From Rhizobiales bacterium Ga0077537 (GTDB lineage Bacteria; Pseudomonadota; Alphaproteobacteria; Rhizobiales; Hyphomicrobiaceae), in NCBI GenBank assembly GCA_001464955.1, contig LNEM01000008.1, positions 62,001 to 126,000 on the forward strand: 64,000 nt of DNA. The letters run 5' to 3'. This document shows positions 44,022 through 54,323 of the stretch, one piece after another; within the stretch, counting starts at the first letter, position 1, and each line of letters opens with the position of its first letter. The position numbers were made by a program, and so were the translations under genes. The notes beneath the pieces were generated by a model, which saw nothing but the letters and a program-made list of their open reading frames with translations, made no database searches and had not been told where the DNA came from.

Positions 44022-44945
44022 TCACGCCAGGCGGCCGAGATCGAAGCCGCGCGTCAGGTCCGGGCCGGGCATGGGCTTGCGGCCGGCGCGCTGGACTTCG
44101 ACGAGCCGGATGGCGCCCGTCCCGCAGGCGATGACGGGGCCCGACGGGTCGAGGATGGCGCCTGGAGCACCGGAGCCCTCTGCGCGTGCCGAACGCAGCA
44201 CCTTGACACGTTCCCGCTTGCCGTCCGGTCCGGCCTCGAACCACGCCCCGGGAAACGGGGACAAGCCCCGGATGCGATTGTGGACCGTCTCGGCCGGCTC
44301 GGTGAAATCGATCCGGGCCTCGGCCTTGTCGATCTTGGCGGCGTAGGTGACGCCTTCGGCCGGCTGAGGCGTCGCGGCGAGGCTCCCCCGCTCGAGCGCA
44401 GCCAGGGCCCGCACCACGAGGCCTGCCCCGATCAGCATCATCGCGTCATGCAGTTCGCCGGCCGTCATGTCCGGGCCGATCCTGATGCGCTCGGCAAGGC
44501 AGACCGGGCCGGTGTCGAGGCCTTCATCCATGCGCATGACCATGGCGGCCGTCTCGGCATCGCCGGCCATCACGGCCCGCTGGATGGGGGCTGCGCCGCG
44601 CCAGCGGGGCAACGCCGAGCCATGGAGATTGAGACAACCGTGGCGCGGGGCTTCGAGCACGGGCTTCGGCAACAGGAGGCCGTAGGCGACGACCACGGCC
44701 ACGTCGGCCTCAAAAGCCGCGAACCGTGCCTGCTCCTCGGCGTCCCTCAGGCTCTTCGGGGTCAGGACCGGGATCGCGGTCGCCTCGGCGAAGGTGTGGA
44801 CCGGCGATTTCCGCACGTCCATGCCACGGCCAGCCGGCCGGGGCGGCTGGGAGTAGACGGCCACCACGTCGTGGCCGGCCGCTAGGATCTCGGAGAGCGT
44901 CGGCACCGCGAAGTCCGGCGTCCCCATGAAAACGACGCGCAACAT
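44022..44945 (-). CDS. fmt: Methionyl-tRNA formyltransferase
   Basis: The 307-residue enzyme formylates initiator Met-tRNA with 10-formyl-tetrahydrofolate. [10 protein letters not shown] opens the N-terminal domain, and the catalytic motif is [18 protein letters not shown] with Asp in LDTGPV. The C-terminal tRNA-binding domain is present ([13 protein letters not shown]). GGAG seven bases upstream of ATG 44945 gives the start. It follows def on the same strand, the classical order. Confidence 0.97.
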   Translation of the reverse strand: MLRVVFMGTPDFAVPTLSEILAAGHDVVAVYSQPPRPAGRGMDVRKSPVHTFAEATAIPVLTPKSLRDAEEQARFAAFEADVAVVVAYGLLLPKPVLEAPRHGCLNLHGSALPRWRGAAPIQRAVMAGDAETAAMVMRMDEGLDTGPVCLAERIRIGPDMTAGELHDAMMLIGAGLVVRALAALERGSLAATPQPAEGVTYAAKIDKAEARIDFTEPAETVHNRIRGLSPFPGAWFEAGPDGKRERVKVLRSARAEGSGAPGAILDPSGPVIACGTGAIRLVEVQRAGRKPMPGPDLTRGFDLGRLA

Positions 44946-44998
44946 CCGTACTCTCCCTCCAGGTCCCGGACGTCCGCGTCAGACGTCAGCCGCCTGCC

Positions 44999-45505
44999 TC
45001 AGGTTCGGGCCGACTTGCGAAAGCGTCGGACGATGATGTCGCGTTTCAGCCGCGACAGGAAATCGATGATCAGGCGGCCGTCCAGATGGTCGATCTCGTG
45101 CTGGATGGCCGTCGCGAGGAGGCCGTCCGCGTCGAGTTGCTGGCGCACACCGTCCCGGTCGAGGTAGGCGACCGTCAGCGTCGAGGGGCGCTCGATCTCG
45201 ACCTTCACGTCCGGGATCGACAGGCAGCCTTCCTCGTAGCTGCGCCGCCCGTCGCCGAGATGCAGGATCTCGGGGTTGATCATCACCAACGGCCGAGCCG
45301 CGCCGTCGTCGTCGGACACGTCGAGTACAATGAGGCGGCGGGAGATGCCGACCTGGGGGGCGGCAAGGCCGATACCCGGTGCGTCGTACATCGTCGCCAG
45401 CATGTCGTCGGCCAGACGGCGCACCTCGCCGTCGACGCGCTCGACGCGGGCCGCGACGTCGCGAAGGATGGGATCAGGTAGGGTCAGGATGGGCAAGAGG
45501 GCCAT
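44999..45505 (-). CDS. def: Peptide deformylase
   Basis: A 168-residue metalloenzyme that removes the formyl group from nascent proteins. All three motifs are present: GIGLAAPQVG, EGCLSIP and HEIDHLDG with the metal-binding histidines. MALLPILTLPDPILR is a normal N-terminus. It is upstream of fmt, 53 bases apart, in one transcription unit with the EEP-family gene. Confidence 0.97.
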   Translation of the reverse strand: MALLPILTLPDPILRDVAARVERVDGEVRRLADDMLATMYDAPGIGLAAPQVGISRRLIVLDVSDDDGAARPLVMINPEILHLGDGRRSYEEGCLSIPDVKVEIERPSTLTVAYLDRDGVRQQLDADGLLATAIQHEIDHLDGRLIIDFLSRLKRDIIVRRFRKSART

Positions 45506-45597
45506 GTGTCGGGCTTCGGCTGGTGCAGGCTTTCTGGCTACGAAATGGCGATCCGGCCCGCCTTGCGCAAGCGCGCCCGACGCCGGAACGGCTCTGT

Positions 45598-46476
<879 letters not shown>

Positions 46477-46800
46477 GCCTGCCTCGTCGAATCCGCGCCG
46501 CGAATCGCCGCGAACCTGACTGCGCAGCGATCCGGCCACCTCTCCATATCCCGAAAGTCGGCTCAGTGCGAGCCGGGTGCACCGGATCGACAATGCGGGG
46601 GACGGTCGAATGGGGCTTGTGGCCTCGCGTCGATTTATTTATCGGTTTTGCCGAATTGGTTACAGGTTCCGCCACAGCTCGACACGCTCCGTTCACCGCC
46701 TCAGGGACAGGCGGCCCCCCATCTCGCCACAGCCGCGCCGACCCATAGGTCGCCAGTCCCTTGGCTCACCTACGGCCGCGGCCCATCGCAAGAGGTTCGT
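46477..46800. other. Intergenic region between mtnP and the TerC-family gene
   Basis: This 324-base stretch separates divergent genes. An AT-rich patch at about 46630-46666 probably carries a promoter, and the TerC-family gene would then have a leader of over 100 bases. No open frame has coding bias. TerC leaders elsewhere can contain the yybP-ykoY manganese riboswitch; I see an isolated CCTACGG at about 46768 but not the other conserved half, so I do not call it. Confidence 0.4.
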
Positions 46801-47490
46801 ATGGATTGGATTACGACCGCCGACATGATCGCGCTCGGCAAGGTCATCTTCATCGACCTGGTGCTGGCCGGCGACAACGCCATCGTCGTCGGGCTCGCCG
46901 CCTCGCGCGTGGCGCCGCATCTCAGGGCCAAGGTCATTTTCTGGGGCATCGCGGGGGCCGTCGTCCTGCGCATCCTTTTCGCAGCGGTCACGGCTCAGCT
47001 CCTCGCCATCGTCGGGCTGACGTTCGCGGGCGGCGTGTTGCTGCTCTACGTGTGCTGGAAGATGTTCCGCGAACTCCAGCACGGCATGGCTGAGCCGCCC
47101 GACCTCTCGAGCGATGCGGCCACGTCCGATGGCAAAGACAGCGCCGAGCACAACGCCGGCTTCTGGCCCGCCTTGATGCAGATCATCATCGCCGACGTCT
47201 CGATGTCGTTGGATAACGTGCTCGCCGTCGCGGGCGCCGCGAAGGGCAGCACGTGGATCCTGGTCGTCGGTCTTCTGGTCGCTATCATCCTGATGGCCGT
47301 CGCCGCGACCTATATCGCGAAGCTTCTGGTCAAGTATCCGTTCATCGCCTGGCTGGGTCTCCTCGTGATCCTTTACGTGGCGGTCGAGATGATGTGGCGG
47401 GGCGGACACGAGATCGCGTGCGCCTATGTTTCGAAGGACGTCTGCAGCCAGGGCTTCGTCGCGAGCCTGAAAGTCCTGCTTGGCCGATAG
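46801..47490 (+). CDS. TerC-family membrane protein (YjbE-type)
   Basis: A 229-residue inner-membrane protein with about seven segments. The TerC hallmark is the two acidic sites FIDLVLAGDNAIVV and IADVSMSLDNVLAVAG, which probably bind a metal ion. Members are linked to manganese efflux or loading of metal into exported enzymes, though not shown for this subgroup. AGAGG five bases before ATG 46801 supports the start. The universal stress gene follows after 52 bases, on the same strand. Confidence 0.88.
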   Translation: MDWITTADMIALGKVIFIDLVLAGDNAIVVGLAASRVAPHLRAKVIFWGIAGAVVLRILFAAVTAQLLAIVGLTFAGGVLLLYVCWKMFRELQHGMAEPPDLSSDAATSDGKDSAEHNAGFWPALMQIIIADVSMSLDNVLAVAGAAKGSTWILVVGLLVAIILMAVAATYIAKLLVKYPFIAWLGLLVILYVAVEMMWRGGHEIACAYVSKDVCSQGFVASLKVLLGR

Positions 47491-47542
47491 CCGGGCGTTT
47501 CAGCCCGGTCTCCCGGCCTTTCGCAACACAAGGAGCACTGTC

Positions 47543-47983
47543 ATGTACGCTCACGTTCTCGTCGCCGTCGACGGCTCGCCCTACTCCCTGAAGGCCGCGC
47601 GCCATGGCCTCGGCGTCGCAAAAGCGATCGGCGCCAAGGTCACGGCTGTTTATGTCACGCCGCCGTGGAACGCGATCGCGCTCAGCGAGATCGCCATCGG
47701 CCACAGCGAGGCCCAGTTCGACGCCCAGATGAAGGCCGTCGCGGCGAAGACGCTCGGCGAGGTCGCGACGATGGCGGGCCAGGTCGGCGTCGCATGCACC
47801 AGCGTGCACATGGTCGGCGATCCGCCCTACGAATCCATCATCAAGGCCGCAGCCGACAACGGTTGCGACCTCATCGTCGTCGGCTCGCACGGCCGGCGTG
47901 GCGTGGCGGGTCTGATCCTCGGCAGCCAGACGACGAAGCTGCTGTCGCACAGCAAGCTGCCCGTCATCGTCTATCGCGAGTAG
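47543..47983 (+). CDS. UspA-family universal stress protein
   Basis: A 146-residue single-domain protein of the UspA fold. The N-terminal strand HVLVAVDGSP and the nucleotide-binding motif GSHGRRGVAGLILGSQTTKLL (G-2x-G-9x-G-S/T pattern) mark it as an ATP-binding member. AAGGAG upstream of ATG 47543 is a strong ribosome site. It lies directly after the TerC-family gene, and co-transcription is likely. Confidence 0.92.
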   Translation: MYAHVLVAVDGSPYSLKAARHGLGVAKAIGAKVTAVYVTPPWNAIALSEIAIGHSEAQFDAQMKAVAAKTLGEVATMAGQVGVACTSVHMVGDPPYESIIKAAADNGCDLIVVGSHGRRGVAGLILGSQTTKLLSHSKLPVIVYRE

Positions 47984-48076
47984 AGGCCGGGGCTGCCGGG
48001 CGCTGCAAACGCAGTGGATCGGCGGCGCCCGGTAGGCTAGCCTCCGCCCGAACAGGACTTCGGGAGAGCCAGTCTC

Positions 48077-49018
48077 ATGCAAGAACGCAATCTCGGCGGC
48101 TCGGGCCTCCGCGTCTCGGCCGTCGGCATCGGCTGCAACAACTTCGGCGGCCGTATCGATACGGCGGCCACCGGGCGCGTCATCGACCGCGCCATCGACC
48201 TCGGCATCACGCTGTTCGACACCGCCGACATGTATTCGAACCGCGGTGGTTCCGAGACGGCCATGGGCGAGGTGCTCAAGGGCGGCAAGCGCAAGCGCAT
48301 CGTGCTCGCCACCAAGTGCGGCATGCAGATGGACGATGCCGGAAAGATGAAGGGCGCGTCGCGGCGCTACATCATGAGTGCCCTTGACGACAGCCTGCGG
48401 CGGCTCCAGACCGACTACATCGATCTCTACCAGGTGCATCAGGTCGACCCGCTCACTCCCATGGAGGAGACGCTGCGGGCTCTCGACGACCTCGTTCGCG
48501 CGGGCAAGGTGCGCTACATCGGGCTTTCGAATCATCCGGCGTGGATGGTGGTCGAGGCGCAGGAGACGGCGCGGCGCTGCAATCTCAACGCGTTCGTCTC
48601 CAGCCAGGACGAGTACAGCCTGCTCATTCGTGACGCCGACCGCGAACTCATTCCGATGCTTTCGCGGTACCGCATGGGCCTGCTGCCCTATTTCCCGCTC
48701 GCGTGCGGCCTGCTCACGGGCAAATACGCTCGCAATGCGATGCCACAGGGCGCGCGTCTCACCGAGACCCAGCGGTGGGCCGACAAGTATCTGAACGAGC
48801 GCAACTGGCGCGTCACGGAAGCGCTCACGGCGTTCGCCAAGGAGCGCGGCCACACGTTGCTGGAGCTCGCCTTCTCGTGGCTGCTCGCGCGGCCCGCCGT
48901 CTCGAGCGTCATCGCGGGGGCGACCAGCGTCGAGCAGGTCGAGGCCAATGCCCATGCCGCGGGCTGGCAGCTCAGTGCCGAGGATCTCGCGGAGGTCGAC
49001 CGGATCACGAAGAGCTGA
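48077..49018 (+). CDS. Aldo/keto reductase
   Basis: A 313-residue NADPH-dependent TIM-barrel oxidoreductase. The catalytic Asp and Tyr are in LFDTADMYSN, the Lys in VLATKCG, and the substrate His in YQVHQVD. NADPH phosphate contacts lie in the SVIAGATSVEQVEANA segment near the end. It most resembles the YhdN/tas-like group acting on sugars or aldehydes. The Gfo/Idh/MocA gene follows after 52 bases. Confidence 0.93.
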   Translation: MQERNLGGSGLRVSAVGIGCNNFGGRIDTAATGRVIDRAIDLGITLFDTADMYSNRGGSETAMGEVLKGGKRKRIVLATKCGMQMDDAGKMKGASRRYIMSALDDSLRRLQTDYIDLYQVHQVDPLTPMEETLRALDDLVRAGKVRYIGLSNHPAWMVVEAQETARRCNLNAFVSSQDEYSLLIRDADRELIPMLSRYRMGLLPYFPLACGLLTGKYARNAMPQGARLTETQRWADKYLNERNWRVTEALTAFAKERGHTLLELAFSWLLARPAVSSVIAGATSVEQVEANAHAAGWQLSAEDLAEVDRITKS

Positions 49019-49070
49019 GCGATCGATCGCGGGCGGATCGCGCTCGCCGGCCCCCCGAGGAGGATTGCGC

Positions 49071-50102
49071 ATGCCGCCACGGATCGCGATCGTCGGGCTC
49101 GGCATGGCGGTAACGCCGCACTCGCGTGGGCTGATGGACCTTGTCGCGGATGGTCGTTGCGAGGTCGTCGCCGCCGTGGCGCCCAGCGCCAGCCGGAGGC
49201 AGGCGTTTGCTGCGACCTACCCGTTTCCGACGACCGACGACCTCGACGCGGTGCTCGGCGATCCGCGCCTCGTCGCGATCGGCATCCTGACGCCACCGAA
49301 CACGCATCTCGAAGTGGTGCAGCGGGCCGCCTCGGCCGGAAAGCACGTCCTGCTCGAGAAGCCGCTCGAAATTTCGACGGCGCGGGCCGAGCGGCTGGTC
49401 GAGACCGTGGAAAGCTCAGGGCTCACCATGGCGGTGACATTGCAGCACCGCTTCCGGCCGGCCGGCGAACGGCTACGCCAGCTTCTCGCCGAAGGTGCGC
49501 TCGGCGACATCGTCAACTGCTCGACGTCGATCCGCCTGTGGCGACCACAGAGCTACTACGACGAGCCGGGACGCGGCACACGGGCCCGCGACGGCGGCGG
49601 CGTCCTGCTCACCCAGGCCATCCATACGCTCGACCTGATGCTCTCGCTGGCGGGACCGATCGTGGAGGTCAGGGGCTTTGCGGCGACGTCACCGGTGCAC
49701 CGCATGGAGACCGAGGACATGGTCGTCGCGGCCGTGCGGTTCCGGTCCGGTGCGCTCGGCGTGATCGAGGCGACGACGGCGGCCTATCCCGGCGCCCCCG
49801 AGCGGATCGACATCGCCGGCACCCGTGGCTCGGCGAGCCTCGCCGGCACGGCACTCGCAGTTCAGTTCGCGGATGGCCGGCGCGAAACGCTGGATGCCGA
49901 TGGCTCCGCCGGTGGCACCGGCGCCGATCCGATGGCGTTTCCACACGACTATCACCGGGCGGTGTGGCGCGACTTTCTCGATGCCTTGGCCGAGGGGCGG
50001 CGCCCGCGCGTCGACGGACGCGAGGCCCTCCGCGTGCACCGGCTGATCGACGCATTGCTCGAAGCGGGCGCCAGTGGATCGAGTGTCCCGCTCAACGCCT
50101 GA
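49071..50102 (+). CDS. Gfo/Idh/MocA-family dehydrogenase
   Basis: A 343-residue NAD(P)-dependent sugar or inositol dehydrogenase-like enzyme. The Rossmann start is AIVGLGMA, and the conserved lysine is in LLEKPLE, followed by the HRFRPAGE segment. The C-terminal domain carries GGGVLLTQAIHTLD. GAGGAGG ahead of ATG 49071 is a strong ribosome site. It probably forms an operon with the aldo/keto reductase gene. Substrate unknown. Its last 11 bases overlap the opposing small secreted protein gene. Confidence 0.9.
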   Translation: MPPRIAIVGLGMAVTPHSRGLMDLVADGRCEVVAAVAPSASRRQAFAATYPFPTTDDLDAVLGDPRLVAIGILTPPNTHLEVVQRAASAGKHVLLEKPLEISTARAERLVETVESSGLTMAVTLQHRFRPAGERLRQLLAEGALGDIVNCSTSIRLWRPQSYYDEPGRGTRARDGGGVLLTQAIHTLDLMLSLAGPIVEVRGFAATSPVHRMETEDMVVAAVRFRSGALGVIEATTAAYPGAPERIDIAGTRGSASLAGTALAVQFADGRRETLDADGSAGGTGADPMAFPHDYHRAVWRDFLDALAEGRRPRVDGREALRVHRLIDALLEAGASGSSVPLNA

Positions 50103-50514
50103 GGGCGAATTGGGCCGAGCCGCCGCCACCGCTGAGCGACGCATCGAGCCGGCTGCCCTTCACCTCGATGCGAATGGAGCCCGAGACGCCGAACTCGGCA
50201 TTCGTGAACTCGCCGCGATAGCGGTTGGACAGCACGCGCGAGAGGGTCGCGGTCTGCTGAACGCGGGCCGAGGCAGTAGCGCAGATGGCACTCATGCCGT
50301 AGCTGTTGCCGCCGGTCCGCCGGAAGGTGGCCCGACAGCGTGCCTTCTCCTTCTCGCCCGATGGGAACACGACGTGGCCGAAGCCGCTCCACGATCCCTC
50401 GAGCGCGGCTGGTTCCGCCGCTGCCGGGACGACACCCAGCCCCGCCACGAAAGCGATGGCCAAGAGGCCGGATCTGGTCCGACACTTGCGGTCTGGTCTA
50501 ACATCATGGGACAT
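50092..50514 (-). CDS. Small secreted protein of unknown function
   Basis: A ~140-residue protein with a signal peptide (basic start, hydrophobic LLAIAFVAGLGVV, cleavage near PAAAEP). The mature part looks like a small beta-rich domain (SWSGFGHVVFPSG, RYRGEFTNAEFGVSG) with two cysteines (in ARCRAT and SAICATA) that could pair. ATG 50514 is preferred because GAGG lies nine bases upstream; ATG 50523 and TTG 50535 are in frame. I do not recognise the family, although similar small exported proteins occur in Hyphomicrobiales. Confidence 0.65.
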   Translation of the reverse strand: MSHDVRPDRKCRTRSGLLAIAFVAGLGVVPAAAEPAALEGSWSGFGHVVFPSGEKEKARCRATFRRTGGNSYGMSAICATASARVQQTATLSRVLSNRYRGEFTNAEFGVSGSIRIEVKGSRLDASLSGGGGSAQFALRR

Positions 50515-50671
50515 GGGGTTCATCCTCACTGGCAATGCCGCTAGCTAGGGCCGGGGCTGCGCTCCCTGTCAATCGGACACTTGTTCAATTCCATGTCAGC
50601 GTGGCGCTTCTGCCCGTGCTGCCGGTAGACTGGGCTGCCGTTGCCTGAGCCCTCGGGAGAGACATCGATCC

Positions 50672-51616
50672 ATGACGACGCTGCTCATCACGCATCCTGC
50701 GTTCGTGGCACACGACACGGGAACCGGTCATCCCGAACGTGCCGACCGGATGCGGGCGCTCGACAAGGTGATGGGGCACGAGATGTTCGCCGGACTGGAG
50801 CGGATGGAGGCGCCACTACGCGACGACAGCCGCCGCTGGATCGCGCTGGCGCATCCGGAAGCCTATATCGATGCGATCGAGAACGCGCGGCCCGGCCCCG
50901 ACCAGTTCCCGGTCCGGCTCGATCCGGATACGGTCATGTCGCCGGGAACCTTCGAGGCTGCCATGCGGGCCGTCGGCGCGGGGCTGCTCGCGGTCGACGA
51001 GGTGATGGCGCGCCGCGCGCACAACGCGTTCTGTCAGGTCCGGCCACCGGGCCACCATGCCGAGGCCGCGCGGGCCATGGGTTTCTGTCTTTTCAACAGC
51101 ATCGCGGTGGCGGCCCATTATGCGCGCGCCGCGCACGGGGCGGAGCGGGTCGCCGTCGTCGACTTCGACGTGCATCACGGCAACGGCACGCAGGACATCT
51201 TCTGGGGCGACAAGAACCTGTTCTTCGCCTCGACACACCAGATGCCCCTCTATCCGGGCACGGGCGCGCTCTCCGAGACGGGTGTCGGCAACATCTGGAA
51301 TGCGCCGCTCCGCCCTGGCGACGGGGGTGAGCCCTTCCGCGACGCGTTCGAAAGCCGGATCCTGCCAGCCCTCGGCAACTTCGCGCCGGACCTGATCCTC
51401 GTGTCGGCGGGCTTCGATGCGCACCGCGACGATCCGCTCGCCAATCTGGAACTCGTCGAGCAGGATTTCGCCTGGGCGACGCGCAAGATCGCCGAGGCGG
51501 CCGACCGGCATTGTGGCGGGCGGCTCGTCTCGATGCTGGAGGGCGGCTACAATCTCACCGCGCTGGCGCGCTCGGCGGCGGCCCATGTGGGCGTGCTCAT
51601 GGATGCCGGGAGCTGA
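50672..51616 (+). CDS. Histone deacetylase-family amidohydrolase
   Basis: A 314-residue zinc enzyme. In bacteria, relatives remove acetyl groups from polyamines or other small amides. The active site is complete: [19 protein letters not shown] (zinc ligands) and [12 protein letters not shown], followed by MLEGGYN. It resembles class II deacetylases. It begins the run that continues with xseB and dxs, so it may be co-transcribed with them. Confidence 0.9.
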   Translation: MTTLLITHPAFVAHDTGTGHPERADRMRALDKVMGHEMFAGLERMEAPLRDDSRRWIALAHPEAYIDAIENARPGPDQFPVRLDPDTVMSPGTFEAAMRAVGAGLLAVDEVMARRAHNAFCQVRPPGHHAEAARAMGFCLFNSIAVAAHYARAAHGAERVAVVDFDVHHGNGTQDIFWGDKNLFFASTHQMPLYPGTGALSETGVGNIWNAPLRPGDGGEPFRDAFESRILPALGNFAPDLILVSAGFDAHRDDPLANLELVEQDFAWATRKIAEAADRHCGGRLVSMLEGGYNLTALARSAAAHVGVLMDAGS

Positions 51617-51674
51617 GACGACCAATCCGGTGCGGCGCCGACAGGCCCGCACCGCAAAGCCACAGGGACTGGAC

Positions 51675-51941
51675 ATGCAGGGACAAAAGCCGGCAACAAA
51701 ATTGGCCGATATCAATGACATGACGTTTGAACGGGCGCTGAAGGAACTCGAGGCGATCGTCGGGCGGCTCGAGCGGGGCGATGTGGAACTCGAGGAATCG
51801 ATCGCGATCTACGAACGCGGCGACGCGCTGAAGGCCCATTGCGACCGCCTCCTGAAGCAGGCCGAAGCCAAGGTCGAGCGGCTGACGTTCGGACCGGACG
51901 GCGCACCCAAGGCGACGGAACCGTTCGACCCCGAAGGCTGA
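51675..51941 (+). CDS. xseB: Exodeoxyribonuclease VII small subunit
   Basis: An 88-residue helical protein that binds the XseA large subunit to degrade single-stranded DNA. The signature [28 protein letters not shown] is near complete, followed by [30 protein letters not shown] six bases before ATG 51675 gives the start. xseA is not nearby. dxs follows after 175 bases. Confidence 0.95.
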   Translation: MQGQKPATKLADINDMTFERALKELEAIVGRLERGDVELEESIAIYERGDALKAHCDRLLKQAEAKVERLTFGPDGAPKATEPFDPEG

Positions 51942-52116
51942 GGCCGCCACCGTCCCCCGCAGCCAGATACGGCCGTTTTCCGCACCCGCGACCGAACGAC
52001 CGGCGCATACGGCGCGAAGAGTGCCTATATGTAAGGCGAGTGACAGATCATTCCGGGTTCGCTTCAAGGCCGAAACGCCTAGAGAGGGAACCTCAGACCT
52101 TTGACAGCGGTGCACG

Positions 52117-54030
52117 ATGAGCACGCCCAGCAAGACCCCACTGCTCGACCAGATCCAGTCCCCCGCCGATCTCCGGTGCCTGCCGGAGAAGGATCTCTCC
52201 GTCGTGGCCGCCGAGCTTCGCCAGGAGACCATCGATGCGGTCTCGGTCACAGGTGGCCATCTCGGCGCCGGACTGGGCGTGATCGAACTGACTGTCGCGC
52301 TCCACTACGTGTTCAATACCCCGGATGATCGGCTCATCTGGGACGTCGGGCATCAGGCCTATCCGCACAAGATCCTGACCGGGCGGCGCAATCGCATCCG
52401 GACGCTCAGACAGGGCGGTGGTCTTTCCGGGTTCACCAAGCGTACGGAGAGCCCTTACGATCCGTTCGGGGCGGCCCATTCCTCGACGTCGATCTCCGCC
52501 GGCCTCGGCATGGCGGTCGCGCGCGACCTCGACGGGCGCGACAACAACGTCGTGGCCGTGATCGGCGATGGCGCGATGAGCGCCGGGATGGCCTACGAGG
52601 CCATGAACAACGCTGGCGTGCGCAACGAGCGGCTGATCGTCATCCTCAACGACAACGACATGTCGATCGCACCGCCGGTCGGGGCGCTGTCGCATTATCT
52701 GGCGCGCATCACGTCGTCCGGCGCGTATCTCCAGCTCCGGGAGTCGGCGAAGCAGCTCGCCAAGCGGCTCCCCAAGCACTGGGAGCGGCGGGCTGCGCGC
52801 ATGGAGGAGTATACGCGCCACCTCTGGCAGGGCGGGGCGTGGTTCGAGGACCTCGGCTTCTATTACGTTGGGCCCATCGACGGGCACGACCTCGACATCC
52901 TGCTCGCGGTCCTCAAGAACGCACGGGACGCCCGCAAGGGTCCGATCCTCGTTCATGTCGTGACCAAGAAGGGCAAGGGATACCCCCCCGCGGAGGCCGC
53001 CGCCGACAAGTACCACGGCGTGAACCAGTTCAACGTCATCACCGGGGCGCAGGCGAAGCCGAAGGCCAATGCGCCGAGCTACACGAAAGTGTTCGCGGAA
53101 AGCTTGATCCAGTCGGCCCGGAAGGACCCGAAGATCGTCGCCGTCACCGCCGCGATGCCGTCGGGGACCGGGCTCGATCTCTTCGGCAAGGAATTCCCGG
53201 ACCGGACCTTCGACGTCGGCATCGCCGAGCAGCACGGCGTCACCTTCGCGGCTGGTCTCGCGACAGAGGGCTTCAAGCCGTTCACGGCCATCTACTCCAC
53301 GTTCCTGCAGCGTGCCTACGATCAGGTCGTGCACGACGTCGCCATCCAGCGCCTGCCGGTGCGGTTCGCGATCGACCGGGCCGGGCTCGTCGGGGCCGAC
53401 GGGCCGACACATGCGGGCGCCTTCGATCTCTGCTATCTCGGATCGCTCCCGGACTTCGTGATCATGGCGGCCGCCGACGAGGCGGAACTCGCGCACATGG
53501 TGGCGACGGCCGTCGCCATCGACGACCGGCCGTCGGCGTTTCGCTATCCACGCGGCGAAGGGGTCGGCGTCGAAATGCCTATCGAGGGCCAGCCGCTCGA
53601 GATCGGGCGCGGCCGCATCGTGCGTGAGGGATCCGCCGTCGCGATCCTCTCGCTCGGAACACGCCTCGCGGAGAGCCTCGCCGCCGCCGAGCAACTGAGC
53701 CTGTTCGGCCTGCCGACGACAGTCGCGGACGCCCGCTTCATGAAGCCCCTGGATACGGCGCTCATCGACCGTCTGGCGCGGGAACACGAGGTTCTCGTCA
53801 CGGTGGAGGAAGGTTCGATCGGCGGCTTCGGCAGCCACGTGTTGCAGTACCTTGCCATGAATGGGCGGCTGGACCGCGGGCTCAAGGTGCGGCCCATCGT
53901 GCTACCGGACGCGTTCATGGATCACGACAAGCCGGAAAAGATGTACGAGCGGGCGGGGCTCAATGCCTCGGGTATCGTGCAGACCGTGCTCGGAGCGCTC
54001 GGTCGCGGCGTACAGGCCAACGAGATCTGA
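52117..54030 (+). CDS. dxs: 1-deoxy-D-xylulose-5-phosphate synthase
   Basis: The 637-residue thiamine-diphosphate enzyme condenses pyruvate and glyceraldehyde-3-phosphate in the first step of the MEP isoprenoid pathway. The ThDP motif begins with [16 protein letters not shown]. Catalytic histidines appear in [19 protein letters not shown] and [18 protein letters not shown], and the C-terminal domain has DARFMKPLD. The length is normal. Ribosome binding is weak at ATG 52117. The sRNA gene follows about 100 bases after the stop. Confidence 0.97.
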   Translation: MSTPSKTPLLDQIQSPADLRCLPEKDLSVVAAELRQETIDAVSVTGGHLGAGLGVIELTVALHYVFNTPDDRLIWDVGHQAYPHKILTGRRNRIRTLRQGGGLSGFTKRTESPYDPFGAAHSSTSISAGLGMAVARDLDGRDNNVVAVIGDGAMSAGMAYEAMNNAGVRNERLIVILNDNDMSIAPPVGALSHYLARITSSGAYLQLRESAKQLAKRLPKHWERRAARMEEYTRHLWQGGAWFEDLGFYYVGPIDGHDLDILLAVLKNARDARKGPILVHVVTKKGKGYPPAEAAADKYHGVNQFNVITGAQAKPKANAPSYTKVFAESLIQSARKDPKIVAVTAAMPSGTGLDLFGKEFPDRTFDVGIAEQHGVTFAAGLATEGFKPFTAIYSTFLQRAYDQVVHDVAIQRLPVRFAIDRAGLVGADGPTHAGAFDLCYLGSLPDFVIMAAADEAELAHMVATAVAIDDRPSAFRYPRGEGVGVEMPIEGQPLEIGRGRIVREGSAVAILSLGTRLAESLAAAEQLSLFGLPTTVADARFMKPLDTALIDRLAREHEVLVTVEEGSIGGFGSHVLQYLAMNGRLDRGLKVRPIVLPDAFMDHDKPEKMYERAGLNASGIVQTVLGALGRGVQANEI

Positions 54031-54094
54031 CAGCGCCGCTGTCAACGAGTTTTTCCACAGGCCCGGGCAAGACAGCAGTTGTTCCGTGCAAGCA

Positions 54095-54124
54095 TTGGAC
54101 CGCGGCCATCCCAGTTCGTATCTT
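54095..54124 (+). promoter_or_regulatory. Promoter of the small RNA gene (candidate)
   Basis: TTGGAC at 54095-54100 as a -35 element is separated by 18 bases from TATCTT at 54119-54124 as a -10 element. Transcription would begin at about 54131-54135, just ahead of the first hairpin. It is distinct from the dxs gene, so the RNA could be made independently. Confidence 0.5.
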
Positions 54125-54130
54125 ATGCTC

Positions 54131-54228
54131 CATAGTGTGCGTACCTGACGATCCGCTTTCCCCCATCCCCCCCGCGGAAATCAGGATTTTGCAGCTCCGG
54201 CAGCGCGTCTGCCGGAGCTGTTTTTTTT
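54131..54228 (+). ncRNA. Candidate small regulatory RNA, two-hairpin C-rich type
   Basis: A compact transcription unit of ~95 nt fills part of the gap between dxs and tlyA. Hairpin one is CCTGA-cgat-CCGC paired with GCGG-aaa-TCAGG (54144-54185). It presents a 17-base loop (54157-54173) that is almost all C, preceded by TTT, and so could pair with Shine-Dalgarno sequences. Hairpin two is an intrinsic terminator. From memory, this layout matches the alphaproteobacterial suhB/MmgR (alpha-r8) RNA family, but the match needs a covariance search. A leader or dxs 3'-UTR fragment is the alternative. Confidence 0.65.
54192..54228 (+). terminator. Strong intrinsic terminator
   Basis: A perfect 12-pair stem (54192-54203 with 54209-54220) with a 5-base loop is followed at once by eight T residues (54221-54228). 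It ends the small RNA and any read-through from dxs, and lies 95 bases before the tlyA start. Confidence 0.9.
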
Positions 54229-54323
54229 GGTGTTCGAAGCCGCTCGTGGCATGTAGCGCCCATGCTGCCTTCCGGCAGCCGCCAGATCGCGTTGCATCGC
54301 GCGCGCGCCCAACCCTTCGAGCC

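Noticed and set aside
46477-46800. yybP-ykoY manganese riboswitch before the TerC-family gene
   Set aside because: An isolated CCTACGG is present, but the conserved GGGGAGTA half and the pairing between the two are not visible.
54045-54062. DnaA box (TTTTTCCACAGG) near the end of dxs
   Set aside because: A single imperfect match with no cluster of further boxes or dnaA nearby does not indicate an origin.
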